52,391 nucleotides of DNA from an uncultured Rhodopila sp. (GCA_903851415.1 CAINOE010000044.1:1-52391), one strand, 5' to 3'; counted from the stretch's first letter, positions 32,398-43,311 are shown. Numbers and translations are program-made. Notes: a model not told the origin generated them from the sequence alone.

Positions 32398-35097
32398 ATG
32401 ACATTGGATAGCCGGTTCGCTCCGGGCGACGTGGAGCCCCGCCTTTACGCAGGCTGGGAGGCGGAGGGCAGCTTCGCCTGCAATCCGGACTCGAACGCGC
32501 CGCCCTTCACCATCATGATCCCGCCGCCGAACGTCACCGGCAGCCTGCACATGGGCCACGCGCTGACGTTCACGTTGCAGGATACGCTGGTGCGCTGGCG
32601 CCGCATGCAGGGCCGCGACGCGCTGTGGCAGCCGGGAACCGACCATGCCGGCATCGCCACCCAGATGGTGGTGGAGCGCCTGCTCGCCGCCGAGGGCAAG
32701 GATCGCCGGCAGATGGGACGCGAGGCGTTCCTCGAGCGGGTCTGGCAGTGGAAGGCCGAGTCCGGCGGCACGATCACCACGCAGTTGCGCCGTCTGGGCG
32801 CGTCGCTGGACTGGCCGCGCGAACGCTTCACCATGGATGACGGGCTGTCCGCCGCGGTGAAGGAAACCTTCGTCACCCTGTATAACCAGGGCCTGATCTA
32901 CCGCGACCGGCGGCTGGTGAACTGGGACCCGAAGCTGCAAACGGCAATTTCCGACCTGGAGGTGGAGAACCGGGAGATCAAGGGATCGCTTTGGTATCTG
33001 CGCTATCCGATCGAGGGCGAGCCGGGAGAGTTCATCATCGTCGCGACGACGAGGCCGGAGACGATGCTCGGCGACACCGCCGTCGCCGTGCATCCGGAAC
33101 ACCCCGTCTATGCCGCCCTTATCGGCAAGCGGGCTGTGCTCCCGCTGGTCGGCCGCCGCATCCCGATCGTTGCGGACACATACGCCGATCCGGAGAAGGG
33201 AACGGGGGCGGTGAAGATCACGCCGGCACATGATTTCAATGACTTCGAGGTGGGGCGGCGGCACGGTCTGCCGATGCCCTCGGTGCTCGACCGTCAGGCG
33301 AACATCACGCTGGAGGAGATCGAGGATGTCCTGGCCGCGGTGCCGGGAATCGCCGACCCCGGATTCGTGCGCGGGTTGGCCGGGCAGTCCCGCTTCGCCG
33401 CCCGCTCCGCCATCGTTTCAGAGTTAGAGCGGCTGGAGCTGCTGGAGAAGATCGAGCCGCACGTCAACCAGGTGCCGCATGGCGATCGCGGCGGCGTGCC
33501 GGTGGAGCCGTTCCTGACCACGCAATGGTACTGCAACGCCGGGGTATTGGCCAAGCCGGCGATCGAGGCGGTGGAAACCGGCAGGACGGTGTTCGTGCCG
33601 AAGCAGTGGGAGAACACGTTCTTCGCCTGGATGCGCGACATCCAGCCCTGGTGCATCTCCCGGCAATTGTGGTGGGGGCATCGCATCCCGGCCTGGTATG
33701 GCCCGGACGGTTCCGTGTTTGTCGCGAAGGACGCCGCCGATGCCGCGCTTCAGGCACTGGCGCAATACGGGCGCGAGGAACCGCTGGTCCAGGACGAGGA
33801 CGTGCTGGACACCTGGTTCAGCTCGGCGCTGTGGCCGTTCTCGACGCTCGGCTGGCCGGAAAAGACCCGGGAGGTCGAACGGTATTACCCGGGCGACGTG
33901 CTGGTGACCGGGTTCGACATCATCTTCTTCTGGGTCGCCCGGATGATGATGATGGGGCTGCACATGATGGGCGACGTGCCGTTCCGCACCGTCTACATCC
34001 ACGGGCTGGTGCGCGACGAGAAGGGCCAGAAGATGTCGAAATCGCGCGGCAACGTGATCGACCCGCTGGAGCTGATCGACAGCTTCGGGGCGGATGCGCT
34101 GCGCTTCACCATCTGCTCGCTGACCGGCCCGGGGCGCGACGTGAAGCTGGGGGCCTCGCGGGTGCAGGACTACCGCGGCTTCGTCACCAAGCTGTGGAAT
34201 GCCGCGCGGTTTTGCGAGATGAACGGCGTGCGCCCCGATCCGGGGTTCGACCCGGCACGCGCGGCGCTGCCGCTGTCGCGCTGGCTGCTGGACACCGCGA
34301 ACAGCGCCGCGGCCGAGGCGACGGCGGCTTTGGAAGCCTACCGCTTCGACGAATACGCCGCCGCCGGCTACCGGTTCGTGTGGAATGGCTTCTGCGACTG
34401 GTTCCTGGAATTCGCGAAACCGCTGCTGGCGGAGGGCGCGGACCCGGCGGATGCCGCGGAAATCCGGGCGGTGGGGGCGCATGTGCTGGGCCTGATCCTG
34501 CGGCTGCTGCACCCGGCGATGCCGTTCGTGACCGAGGAGCTGTGGGACCGCTTCGGCTACGGCGAGCCGTGCAGTCTGATCCGCGCCGCGTGGCCCGGCG
34601 CGGAGCCGGTGGCGGATGCCGCGGCGGCGCGGGCGGAACTCGACTGGGTGATCCGGCTGATTGGCGAGGTCCGCTCGGTGCGGGCGGAGATGAACGTGCC
34701 GCCGGGCAAGCCCTCGCCCGTGCTGCTGCGCGATGCGCCGGCGGCCGTGCTGGGGCGGGTCGATCGCTGGATCGAGGCGATCCGCCGTCTGGCGCGGGCG
34801 TCCGACGTGCAGGTGCTGACCGGGGACGTGCCGAAGGGGAGCGCGCAGGCGGTGCTGGACGAGACGACGATCGTCCTGCCGCTGGAGGGGCTGATCGACA
34901 TCGCGGCCGAGCGGGCGCGGCTGGCCAAGGACCGCGACAAGCTGGTGGTTGAGGCCGGGAAGATGCGGCAGAAGCTGGGCAACCCCGATTTCGTCAGCCG
35001 TGCGAAGGAGGCGGTGGTGGCGGAGAACCGGGAGCGCCTGGCGGCCTTCGAAGCCGAGATCGCGCGGCTGCAGGCCGCGCTCGATCGGCTGGAGTAG
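32398..35097 (+). CDS. valS: Valyl-tRNA synthetase
   Basis: Charges tRNA-Val. The 899-residue class I synthetase has the HIGH-type motif as HMGHALTF in PPPNVTGSLHMGHALTF, a full editing domain (FIIVATTRPETMLGDTAVAVHPE), WCISRQLWWGHRIPAWY, and KMSKSRGN. A C-terminal coiled-coil arm closes the protein (LIDIAAERARLAKDRDKLVVEAGKMRQKLGNPDFVSRA). GGGAGA precedes ATG 32398. Full length with no abnormality. Confidence 0.97.
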   Translation: MTLDSRFAPGDVEPRLYAGWEAEGSFACNPDSNAPPFTIMIPPPNVTGSLHMGHALTFTLQDTLVRWRRMQGRDALWQPGTDHAGIATQMVVERLLAAEGKDRRQMGREAFLERVWQWKAESGGTITTQLRRLGASLDWPRERFTMDDGLSAAVKETFVTLYNQGLIYRDRRLVNWDPKLQTAISDLEVENREIKGSLWYLRYPIEGEPGEFIIVATTRPETMLGDTAVAVHPEHPVYAALIGKRAVLPLVGRRIPIVADTYADPEKGTGAVKITPAHDFNDFEVGRRHGLPMPSVLDRQANITLEEIEDVLAAVPGIADPGFVRGLAGQSRFAARSAIVSELERLELLEKIEPHVNQVPHGDRGGVPVEPFLTTQWYCNAGVLAKPAIEAVETGRTVFVPKQWENTFFAWMRDIQPWCISRQLWWGHRIPAWYGPDGSVFVAKDAADAALQALAQYGREEPLVQDEDVLDTWFSSALWPFSTLGWPEKTREVERYYPGDVLVTGFDIIFFWVARMMMMGLHMMGDVPFRTVYIHGLVRDEKGQKMSKSRGNVIDPLELIDSFGADALRFTICSLTGPGRDVKLGASRVQDYRGFVTKLWNAARFCEMNGVRPDPGFDPARAALPLSRWLLDTANSAAAEATAALEAYRFDEYAAAGYRFVWNGFCDWFLEFAKPLLAEGADPADAAEIRAVGAHVLGLILRLLHPAMPFVTEELWDRFGYGEPCSLIRAAWPGAEPVADAAAARAELDWVIRLIGEVRSVRAEMNVPPGKPSPVLLRDAPAAVLGRVDRWIEAIRRLARASDVQVLTGDVPKGSAQAVLDETTIVLPLEGLIDIAAERARLAKDRDKLVVEAGKMRQKLGNPDFVSRAKEAVVAENRERLAAFEAEIARLQAALDRLE

Positions 35098-35108
35098 GGC
35101 GTGTTGTA

Positions 35109-35195
35109 TCATGGCCGCATTTAGTCCGGCCATCCACGACTTTGCCGCCGCGCATGCCGTCAGTCGTGCATGGCCGGGCCAAGCCGGCCACGACA
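35109..35195. repeat. REP-like palindrome, long double-inverted form (copy E, diverged)
   Basis: An 87 bp unit with about 33 bp imperfect inverted arms (TCATGGCCG... and ...CCGGCCACGACA). Each arm folds on itself, and the central loop holds the palindrome GCATGC instead of the CACGTG core in copies C and D. It lies just after the valS stop. Confidence 0.7.
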
Positions 35196-35244
35196 CGGGA
35201 CCGACAGATGCGACGACCGACTCGGAGCACCGCTCATTCTCCCA

Positions 35245-35273
35245 TTGACGCCGGCCGCCTGACTTACTACTGT
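35245..35273 (+). promoter_or_regulatory. Likely rho promoter
   Basis: TTGACG (35245-35250), 17 bases, TACTGT (35268-35273), continuing TATAAATCC. Predicted start near 35280 leaves a 5' leader of about 135 bases, long enough for the Rho-dependent attenuation known to autoregulate rho in other bacteria. A TATAAA at 35273 is an alternative -10. Confidence 0.5.
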
Positions 35274-35413
35274 ATAAATCCTTCCTGCGAATCCGAGCGG
35301 CTGTGCCTAAGCACCGCAGGCTCCGATCAAGAAAATTCCAACCGGCTGCCAGATGCGGGGCTTTCAGGCCCGATCGCCGTCCAGGCTGATTCCCCACACG
35401 CACCCAGCCTTCC

Positions 35414-36709
<1,296 letters not shown>

Positions 36710-36718
36710 TGTTTCCGG

Positions 36719-36753
36719 CGGCCCCGCGGAATTGGGCTAATTCGGTGGGGCCG
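36719..36753 (+). terminator. Hairpin downstream of rho
   Basis: CGGCCCC ... GGGGCCG (7 bp) with an inner GAATT/AATTC stem around a 5-base loop, starting 10 bp after the rho stop. It has no clear T-run, so it is a weak intrinsic terminator or a stabilising hairpin. The remaining part of the 336 bp gap before the diguanylate cyclase holds no feature I can support. Confidence 0.45.
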
Positions 36754-37045
36754 TAACATTCAGTGTTTCGGAAAGCTGAGAAACGGTTTCCGGAAATGCT
36801 CGCTTCTTCCCGCGGAGAGAATCCGTATACGCAACGTAGCCGTCTTCGCTTGATGCCCATCACGGTATCGTGTATGGCTTCATCCCGCGTTCCGGTAAAA
36901 TTGTCTGAGCAAAACCTCCAGGAGGGCGGCGTATAAACGTGTTGACAATACCGCCTAACGTTGACGGAACCCGACCCCGGCGGCCAAGCGCCGAAGCAGT
37001 CGCGGCGGTTCGCCGCGCACGGTGTTGCCACCGGCACTCCGCGCC

Positions 37046-38266
37046 ATGCCGCAATTCGGCCTGAGGCCCACCGAGCTCGATGCCGTCTCGCCGCGGACGG
37101 CACGCAAGCTGGTCGATACGCTCTATCAACAGACCACATCGCTGACCGCCGGCGGGGCGGTCTTTATGGCGCTCGGGCTTATCGGCTTCCTCGGCACCGG
37201 CTCGCGCTGGTATTTCGCCGGCTTCGTGGTCGCGGCATGCACCTGCATGCTGCGGCTCTGGCAAACCCGCCGCTACGCCCGTGCGCCGGACAGCGCGCCC
37301 CCGTCCGTTTGGGCCCGCCGCAGCCTTGCCGGGGCATGGCTCACCGCGGCAAGCTGGGGCGCCTGGAGCGCGGTCCTGCTGTTCGAACCGGAAAAATCCC
37401 TCGTCATCATGGTCCTCAGCGCCCAATCCGCCTGCATGATCGGCGGCGCCGTGCGCAACGCGGCGGTGCGCGCCATCGCCTCCGGCCAGGTGTTCCTGAC
37501 GCTGACGCCGGTGTTCGTCGCCTGCCTGCTGACCGGCAGCGGCTACCTCAATATTTACGCGGGCTTCGTCGCGCTGCTGATGGTGGCGGCACTGGCGCTG
37601 ACCCGCCACCTCAACCGCCAGACGCGGCTGCTGCTGCGCCAGGACGAAGAGAAATCCGAACTCGTCGCCAGCCTCGAGGCCGCCAAGCAGGATCTCGAGG
37701 TGATCAACCGGCACCTGGAAACCCTGGTCTCGACCGATGCCCTGACCGGCGCCGCCAACCGCCGTGCCTTCGATCTCAACGCCGCGCGGGAATGGCGCCG
37801 CTGCCTGCGGGAGCAGGAGCCGATGTCCCTGCTGCTGCTGGATGTCGACTACTTCAAGCTGTTCAACGACCTGTACGGCCACATCGCCGGCGATGTTTGC
37901 CTTCAGGAGATCGCCGCCGCAGCCGCGGTTGCCCTGCGCAGACCGGCGGACGGGCTGGCGCGGTACGGCGGGGAGGAGTTCGTGGCGATCCTGCCGAACA
38001 CCCCGCTCGACGGCGCCGTGCGGATTGCCGAGCACATCCTGCGAGCCGTCTCGGCGCTCGGCCTGGGCCACGAGGCGAGTCCGTTCGGCCATGTCACCGT
38101 CAGCATCGGCGCCGCCTGCATGGTGCCGGTGCCGGGCGCAGAGGTGCAGCAACTGACCGCGCGCGCCGACGCCGCGCTATACGATGCCAAGCGCAGCGGG
38201 CGGAATCGCGTGAAGACCGCCAGCAAGCCCATGATGCGCATGGAGATCGCAGCCGCAAGTCGCTGA
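37046..38266 (+). CDS. Membrane-bound diguanylate cyclase (GGDEF domain)
   Basis: A 406-residue protein. The N-terminal about 190 residues carry five to six hydrophobic segments (AVFMALGLIGFLG, WYFAGFVVAACTCML, SLVIMVLSAQSACMIGG, LTPVFVACLLTG, YAGFVALLMVAALAL). A coiled-coil linker (QDEEKSELVASLEAAKQDLEVINRHLETL) leads to the GGDEF domain: STDALTGAANRRAFD, LLLLDVDYFKLFNDLYGH and active-site GGEEF. An RxxD (RPAD) five residues before GGEEF is the product-inhibition I-site. It makes c-di-GMP. ATG 37046 gives the compact form; GTG 37022 is possible. Confidence 0.92.
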   Translation: MPQFGLRPTELDAVSPRTARKLVDTLYQQTTSLTAGGAVFMALGLIGFLGTGSRWYFAGFVVAACTCMLRLWQTRRYARAPDSAPPSVWARRSLAGAWLTAASWGAWSAVLLFEPEKSLVIMVLSAQSACMIGGAVRNAAVRAIASGQVFLTLTPVFVACLLTGSGYLNIYAGFVALLMVAALALTRHLNRQTRLLLRQDEEKSELVASLEAAKQDLEVINRHLETLVSTDALTGAANRRAFDLNAAREWRRCLREQEPMSLLLLDVDYFKLFNDLYGHIAGDVCLQEIAAAAAVALRRPADGLARYGGEEFVAILPNTPLDGAVRIAEHILRAVSALGLGHEASPFGHVTVSIGAACMVPVPGAEVQQLTARADAALYDAKRSGRNRVKTASKPMMRMEIAAASR

Positions 38267-38293
38267 ACACGAGCGCCCTGCAGACGGTCCGGA

Positions 38294-40309
38294 TCAGCGG
38301 CTCTGCTTCTCCGCCAGATGCGCCCGCGCCTCCTCCGCCGACAGGTAGATATGCGGCGCAAGCTGCCGCCGGCTCAGCGCGTCGCCCAGCTTGATCTTCA
38401 GGAACCCGCTGGTGGTATAGCGCGTCACCCGCGAGTAGAAACGATCCGTCAGATCCTGCACCATCGCGGTATAGGCATCCAAAAGTTCCGGCAGAATACT
38501 GAACCGGTCATAGTTGACGATCGCATAGACCTTGTGCCCGAGCGGCAACAGCCGTTCCGCAACCAGATGCCGGATCTGCGCGATCTCCGCCGCGTCGCGG
38601 ATCGACAGTCCTTCGAAGTTGACGAAGAACAGTCCCTCAGCGGCATCGTAGGAAAACCGCTGTTCCAGCGGAATCCCCAGCAGCAATTCCCGCAATCCGA
38701 CCGGTTCGGCCCGGAACAGCCGCTCGTCCATCAGCCGCGGCGCATCGTGCATCGCCGGCCTGAACTGCATCCGCGCCAGGATGTCCTTCTCCAGGTCCAC
38801 GCCGGGGGCGATCTCGGTCAGTTCCAGCCCCTCCGGCGTCAGGCGGAACACGCAGCGCTCGGTGACATACAGCACCGGGTGGCCGCGCTTGGCCGCGTAT
38901 TCCCCGCTGAACGTGCGGTGCTCGACCTCCTGCACGAACTTGCAGCCGGCGCCGTGGCCGTGCACCACCAGCCTGCCGTCCTCGACCGTCGGCTTGCGGC
39001 CGCCCGCCTCGAATGTGCCGGCGAACACCACCTTCTTGGCGTTCTGGCTGATGTTGATGAACCCCCCTGCCCCGGCCAGCTTCGGCCCGAACTTGCTGAC
39101 ATTGACGCTGCCCGCCGCGTCGGTTTCCGCGAGGCCCAGGAAGGCCAGGTCGAGCCCGCCGCCGTCGTAGAAGTCGAACTGGTAGGGCTGGTCGATCACC
39201 GCCTGGTTGTTCACCGCGGCGCCGAAATCCAGCCCGCCCGCGGGCACGCCGCCGATGGAGCCCGGCTCGGTGGTCAGGGTGATCAGGTCGATGATGTGCT
39301 CCTCGTTCGCCACCGCGGCGACGCCCTCCGGCATGCCGATGCCGAGGTTGACGACGCTGTTCGCCGCCAGTTCCAGCGCAGCCCGGCGGGCGATGATCTT
39401 GCGCTCGCTCATCGGCATCGGCGGCAGCGACCCCATCGGCGCACGGGTTTCGCCTGTATAGGCCGGGTTGTAGACGGTGATGAAGGTCTGGCCGTGATGC
39501 TCGGCCTTGTCCGGCACCACCACGCAATCGACCATGATCCCCGGGATTTTGACCTGGCGCGGATGCAGGCTGTGGGCTTCGGCCAGCCGCTCGACCTGGG
39601 CGATCACCACGCCGCCCGAGTTGTGCGCCGCCATGGCGATGGCCAGCGCCTCCAGGGTCAGCGCCTCCCGCTCCATGGTGATGTTGCCGAGCGTGTCCGC
39701 GGTGGTGCCGCGGATGATGCCGACATCGATCGGGAAGCACTTGTACAGCAGCGCCTCCTGCCCGTTGATGGTGATCAGCTCGACCAGATCCTCGGTGGTG
39801 CAGGCGTTGATCTTGCCGCCGCCGTGGCGCGGATCGACGAAAGTGCCGAGGCCGACGGTGGTCAGATGCCCCGGCCGGTGCGCGGCGATGTCGCGGAACA
39901 GGTGGGTGATGACCCCCTGCGGCAGGTTGTACGCCTCGATCTTGTTGGCGATCGCCAGTTCCTGCAGCTTTGGCGCAAGGCCCCAATGGCCGCCGATGAC
40001 CCGGCGCACCAGGCCCTCATGGCCGAAATGGTTCAGCCCGCGGTGCTTGCCGTCGCCCTGCCCGGCCGCATAGACCAGGGTCAGGTTGTGCGGCTTGCCG
40101 TGCGAGCGGAAATGCGACTCGTCTTCGTCGAGGTAGAGTTCCTCCAGCGCCACGGCGATTCCCTCGGCGAAGCCTGTGCCGATGAACCCGGCGGTCGCCA
40201 CCGTGTCGCCGTCGCCGATAAGGCGGACCGCGTCGCGCGCCGGCACGACCTTGCCGCTATGCGCGGTCCGCAGCGATTGCAGGAAGGGGTGGACCGCGTG
40301 ATGGGGCAT
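38294..40309 (-). CDS. Acyl-CoA:acetate/3-ketoacid CoA-transferase (family I), C-terminally extended
   Basis: A 671-residue CoA-transferase with fused alpha and beta parts, like propionate CoA-transferase/YdiF. The N-terminal half has [24 protein letters not shown]; the C-terminal half has [16 protein letters not shown] and the catalytic Glu (about residue 348) in [14 protein letters not shown]. YdiF-type enzymes are about 520-530 residues, so roughly 140 residues at the end (from about [19 protein letters not shown]) are additional and not recognised. It starts 16 bp after the permease stop, so the two form an operon for uptake and activation of a short-chain organic acid (inference). Confidence 0.9.
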   Translation of the reverse strand: MPHHAVHPFLQSLRTAHSGKVVPARDAVRLIGDGDTVATAGFIGTGFAEGIAVALEELYLDEDESHFRSHGKPHNLTLVYAAGQGDGKHRGLNHFGHEGLVRRVIGGHWGLAPKLQELAIANKIEAYNLPQGVITHLFRDIAAHRPGHLTTVGLGTFVDPRHGGGKINACTTEDLVELITINGQEALLYKCFPIDVGIIRGTTADTLGNITMEREALTLEALAIAMAAHNSGGVVIAQVERLAEAHSLHPRQVKIPGIMVDCVVVPDKAEHHGQTFITVYNPAYTGETRAPMGSLPPMPMSERKIIARRAALELAANSVVNLGIGMPEGVAAVANEEHIIDLITLTTEPGSIGGVPAGGLDFGAAVNNQAVIDQPYQFDFYDGGGLDLAFLGLAETDAAGSVNVSKFGPKLAGAGGFINISQNAKKVVFAGTFEAGGRKPTVEDGRLVVHGHGAGCKFVQEVEHRTFSGEYAAKRGHPVLYVTERCVFRLTPEGLELTEIAPGVDLEKDILARMQFRPAMHDAPRLMDERLFRAEPVGLRELLLGIPLEQRFSYDAAEGLFFVNFEGLSIRDAAEIAQIRHLVAERLLPLGHKVYAIVNYDRFSILPELLDAYTAMVQDLTDRFYSRVTRYTTSGFLKIKLGDALSRRQLAPHIYLSAEEARAHLAEKQSR

Positions 40310-40325
40310 GGGGGTTCCGTCCGCG

Positions 40326-41717
40326 CTATACGATTCCGGTCAGGTAGTAGACGGCGATCACGACGAAGACCGCGGACGTCTTGATGCAGGTCAGCGCGAA
40401 AATGTCCTTGTAGGATGTCCGGTGTGTCAACCCCGTAACGGCGAGCAGCGTGATGACCGCGCCGTTATGCGGCAGCGTGTCCATGCCGCCCGACGCCATC
40501 GCCGCGACCCGGTGCAGCACCGCCAGCGGAATATGCGCCGCGTCGGCGGCGGCGATGAACTGCCCCGACATCGCCGCGAGCGCGATCGACAACCCGCCGG
40601 ACGCCGAACCGGTGATGCCGGCCAGGGTGGTGACGCTGATCGCCTCGTTGATCAGCGGGTTGGGGATCGCGGACAGCGCATCGCGGATGGCGATGAAGCC
40701 GGGCAGCGCGGCGATGACCGAGCCGAAGCCGTATTCCGTCGCGGTGTTGATCGAGGCCAGCAGCGCCCCGGCGACCGCCGGTTTGCTGCCCTCGGCGAAG
40801 CGGCGGGTGACGGCGGTGAACGCGGTTAGGAACACCGTCAGGATGCCGGCGAGCAACGCCAACTGCACCGCCCAGATCGCCACATTCGCCTGCACCGGCA
40901 CGGTCAGCGGCTGCGCCAGGCCGGCGAGCGTCACAGTGTGGTTCGGCCCGTACAGGATCGGCAGCGCATAGGTGAACACAAGGTTCAGCACCCCCACCAC
41001 CACCAGCGGCAGCAGCGCGATCCAGGGATTGGGCAGGTCCTCCTCATCGACCGTTTCCGGTTCCTGCGTATGGCCGGTGCCATAGCCCTCTCCGGCCCTG
41101 GCGGCCTGACGCAGGCGCCAGGTCAGGTAGCCGAGGCCCAGCAGGGCGATGTAGATGGCGCCAATCAGGCCGAGCCAGGGCGCGGACCAGGCGTTGGTCT
41201 TGAAGAACGCCGCCGGGATGATGTTCTGGATCTGCGGCGTGCCCGGCAGCGCGTCCATGGTGAAGGTGAAGGCGCCGAGCGCGATCGTCCCCGGGATCAG
41301 CCGCTTCGGCAGGCCGCCGATGCGGAACGCCTCGGCGGCGAACGGGTAGACGGCGAACACCACGACGAACAGCGACACGCCGCCATAAGTCAGCAGCGCG
41401 CAGACAATGACGATGGCCAGCACCGCCCGCTGCCGCCCGACCAGCCGGATTGTCGCGGCAACGATGGAGCGGGAGAAGCCGGAGAGCTCGATCACTTTGC
41501 CGAAAATGGCGCCGAGCAGGAAGACCGGGAAGTAGAGCTTCACGAACACGACCATCCTGTCCATGAACAGGCCGCTGTAGACTGGCAGGACGGACGACGG
41601 CTCCGTCACCAGAACCGCGAGCAAAGCCGCTATCGGCGCGAAGATGATGACGCTGAAGCCCCGATAGGCGGCCAGCATCAGGAAGCACAGCGCGGCTATG
41701 ACGATGATGAAGCTCAT
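40326..41717 (-). CDS. GntP-family permease (organic or hydroxy acid transporter)
   Basis: A 463-residue integral membrane protein with about 12 hydrophobic segments ([58 protein letters not shown], and a late [19 protein letters not shown] end). Family landmarks include [36 protein letters not shown] and [18 protein letters not shown]. GntP members carry gluconate or hydroxy-acids; pairing with a CoA-transferase points to a short-chain acid such as 3-hydroxybutyrate or propionate (inference). ATG 41717 has GGGGAAA upstream and begins at the first membrane helix; the longer frame to 41810 would cross the promoter. Confidence 0.86.
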   Translation of the reverse strand: MSFIIVIAALCFLMLAAYRGFSVIIFAPIAALLAVLVTEPSSVLPVYSGLFMDRMVVFVKLYFPVFLLGAIFGKVIELSGFSRSIVAATIRLVGRQRAVLAIVIVCALLTYGGVSLFVVVFAVYPFAAEAFRIGGLPKRLIPGTIALGAFTFTMDALPGTPQIQNIIPAAFFKTNAWSAPWLGLIGAIYIALLGLGYLTWRLRQAARAGEGYGTGHTQEPETVDEEDLPNPWIALLPLVVVGVLNLVFTYALPILYGPNHTVTLAGLAQPLTVPVQANVAIWAVQLALLAGILTVFLTAFTAVTRRFAEGSKPAVAGALLASINTATEYGFGSVIAALPGFIAIRDALSAIPNPLINEAISVTTLAGITGSASGGLSIALAAMSGQFIAAADAAHIPLAVLHRVAAMASGGMDTLPHNGAVITLLAVTGLTHRTSYKDIFALTCIKTSAVFVVIAVYYLTGIV

Positions 41718-41789
41718 GCACGTTTCCCCGGCGCTGGTGGGTTTCCACTCGCATTGGCAGCGAGCCGTGGCCGACCGCTGCCATGACGC

Positions 41790-41818
41790 ATTGATAGATG
41801 CCGGGACCATAGGGTCAA
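41790..41818 (-). promoter_or_regulatory. Likely promoter of the permease/CoA-transferase operon
   Basis: Minus strand: TTGACC (41818-41813), 17 bases, ATCAAT (41795-41790). It lies about 73 bp upstream of the permease ATG and is the best -35/-10 pair in this stretch. Confidence 0.45.
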
Positions 41819-42008
41819 AGCACTTTTGGTTTGGCTTTGCCGATCGGCGACGCGCGCCGCTTTGGGCGCGGTGCCATGGCTTTTGGGTCCGGGCCGATTA
41901 TGTCAGTCGGCTTCAGGGCAGAAATTTTTGTCCATCGCCTGATCGAACGGCCACGGGCCCTCGGCCGGAAAGACCGATTGGGCCCTGGTTCCGAAGCTGC
42001 CGGAGGCG

Positions 42009-42255
42009 ATGGCGGATGCCTACCGTGCCGCCGGACGCACCGCTGCCGCGGAAAGCTACCAACGGCCAGTGATCTACAGTCCCGACGCTGAGCGGCGGAT
42101 TCACGACCTGCGTCGCCGCTACCGGGAACGCGACCGCCCCGAAGCCGTGCGGAACCTGATCGGCGCACTGACCGAGGCCGAAGATCGACTTCAATCACGG
42201 CGGCGGATTGCCTGCCCCGCACGCCCAATACCGGCCGGACCGAGCCTGGATCAAG
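42009..42255 (+). pseudogene. Degraded RelE/ParE-type toxin gene
   Basis: The first frame reads VIYSPDAERRIHDLRRRYRE then RPEAVRNLIGALTEAEDRL, the N-terminal two helices of RelE/ParE-family toxins. Homology then jumps to the +1 frame near 42184: GGGLPAPHAQYRPDRAWIKV, matching the family's 'GLPAPRPYP...RAWIK' segment. After about 42250 the expected GRYWIAY strand is gone. So there is at least one frameshift plus a 3' loss. No matching antitoxin is recognised upstream; 41830-42008 shows nothing I can name. Confidence 0.55.
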
Positions 42256-42602
42256 GTTGATAGCCGGCGGCGCACCGCGCAGCCTTTCCGCAAGCGCATG
42301 CGACGACAAACCGTCACCCGGGCGCTTACCACCTTAAACTTCACGCCCAACGCTTGAAGCACCGCATTCACCGTCTCGTGCCGCGGGTGCGCCCCGAGGC
42401 CAGGAGCCTCATACAGACTTTCCCGTCCCAACCCGGCATCCTTTGCGATCTGCGCGATCCCCCGCGCTTTCGCCACATCGCCCGGCGCGGCGAGGAACAC
42501 ATCCGGGTTCGGATCCTCCGCCGCCGCCGACAGATACTCGACGATCACCTCCTCATTATCGAGGAACCCGGCGGGATCGAACGGCGCGAACGTCGCGGTC
42601 AA
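42195..42602 (-). CDS. Orphan addiction-module antidote (HigA-like, TIGR02684-type)
   Basis: The first about 90 residues match small HTH antidotes: FDPAGFLDNEEVIVEYL, then DVAKARGIAQIAKDAGLGRESLYEA and ETVNAVLQALGVKFKVV. Family members end there; here the frame continues about 45 residues of Arg-rich sequence antisense to the degraded toxin, so the original stop seems lost. The start is TTG 42602, with AAAGGAAAA upstream. The RelE-like toxin normally encoded just upstream is missing: only 50 bp separate it from vapC. It may be a decaying or solitary antitoxin. Confidence 0.62.
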   Translation of the reverse strand: MTATFAPFDPAGFLDNEEVIVEYLSAAAEDPNPDVFLAAPGDVAKARGIAQIAKDAGLGRESLYEAPGLGAHPRHETVNAVLQALGVKFKVVSARVTVCRRMRLRKGCAVRRRLSTLIQARSGRYWACGAGNPPP

Positions 42603-42652
42603 CGCTTGTTTTCCTTTATCCGGGATTCTCCATAGCGCCAGTTCCGCTGATC

Positions 42653-43057
42653 TCAGTCCCGCCCGCCGACAATAGCGAACGGATGGCCAGCCAGCCTGGC
42701 ATCGCGGGTCAGCAGGCGCATGCCCTCCTCCTGTGCCTGAACGAGCAGCAACTCGTCGAACGGGTCTTTGTGTCCGAGCGGATGATCGAGCCCGGCCGCC
42801 GCGTGAGCAGCCGTTAGCGGAAGCAACTCCCAGTCCATCGCTTGCGCGAACGCCACCACGGCAGCGGGGTCGAGCGGGCCTTTCCGCACGCCCGAGATGT
42901 GGAAGCTATGCCACTTCAGCCTCAGTTCCCATACCGACACCGCCGAAAGCACCAGCGGCCTGTCGGTCGCCGCCATATGCTTGCGCTCGGCGGCCGTCAA
43001 TGCATCGGGGTCCAGCGCCGCCCAAACCACCATATGGGTGTCGGGCAGCAGTCTCAA
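42653..43057 (-). CDS. VapC-type PIN-domain toxin
   Basis: A 134-residue PIN ribonuclease. Acidic metal-binding positions are visible: LLPDTHMVVWA (Asp at about 6), SAVSVWELRLK (Glu), and KDPFDELLLVQAQEEGMRLLTRDARL (Asp/Asp). It would cleave RNA and be inhibited by the antitoxin encoded just upstream. The TTG start at 43057 overlaps the antitoxin stop as TTGA, and is needed to include the first Asp; the first ATG comes after it. Confidence 0.85.
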   Translation of the reverse strand: MRLLPDTHMVVWAALDPDALTAAERKHMAATDRPLVLSAVSVWELRLKWHSFHISGVRKGPLDPAAVVAFAQAMDWELLPLTAAHAAAGLDHPLGHKDPFDELLLVQAQEEGMRLLTRDARLAGHPFAIVGGRD

Positions 43058-43311
43058 TCCGGCAGTCCGAGCACATCCCGGCTGAAGGCCGGGTCATCGA
43101 AATCGGGCGGCAAGGTCACCTTGAGACCATCAATCCCGAGTTCGCGGCGGACTTCGGCGGCTTTCGCGAAATCCATGCCTGCGGTCCGTTGCACGGCAAT
43201 GAGTTCGATGAACGGACGGCCGTGTTTTGTAACGACGACGCGCTCCCCGCGCGCCGCCGCCGCGGCAGCCTCGGCAAAGCGCGCTTTAGCCTCGCGTATC
43301 GAAAGTTCCAT
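43054..43311 (-). CDS. Phd/YefM-family antitoxin partner of VapC
   Basis: An 85-residue antitoxin. The N-terminal DNA-binding fold is MELSIREAKARFAEAAAAAARGERVVVTKHGRPFIELI, the Phd/YefM signature. The C-terminal part (GIDGLKVTLPPDFDDPAF) matches the toxin-neutralising end of PIN-associated members. AGAGGAG stands directly before ATG 43311. It overlaps vapC by 4 bases, indicating coupled translation. The 340 bp between here and the phaC end carry a terminator hairpin and no credible gene. Confidence 0.85.
   Translation of the reverse strand: MELSIREAKARFAEAAAAAARGERVVVTKHGRPFIELIAVQRTAGMDFAKAAEVRRELGIDGLKVTLPPDFDDPAFSRDVLGLPD

Noticed and set aside
38318..40384. 688-codon plus-strand frame over the CoA-transferase
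   Set aside because: Antisense shadow; the opposite strand has full catalytic motifs.
41815..42309. 164-codon minus-strand frame over the toxin remnant
   Set aside because: Arg/Pro-rich with no homology; the plus strand carries recognisable RelE/ParE-like sequence.
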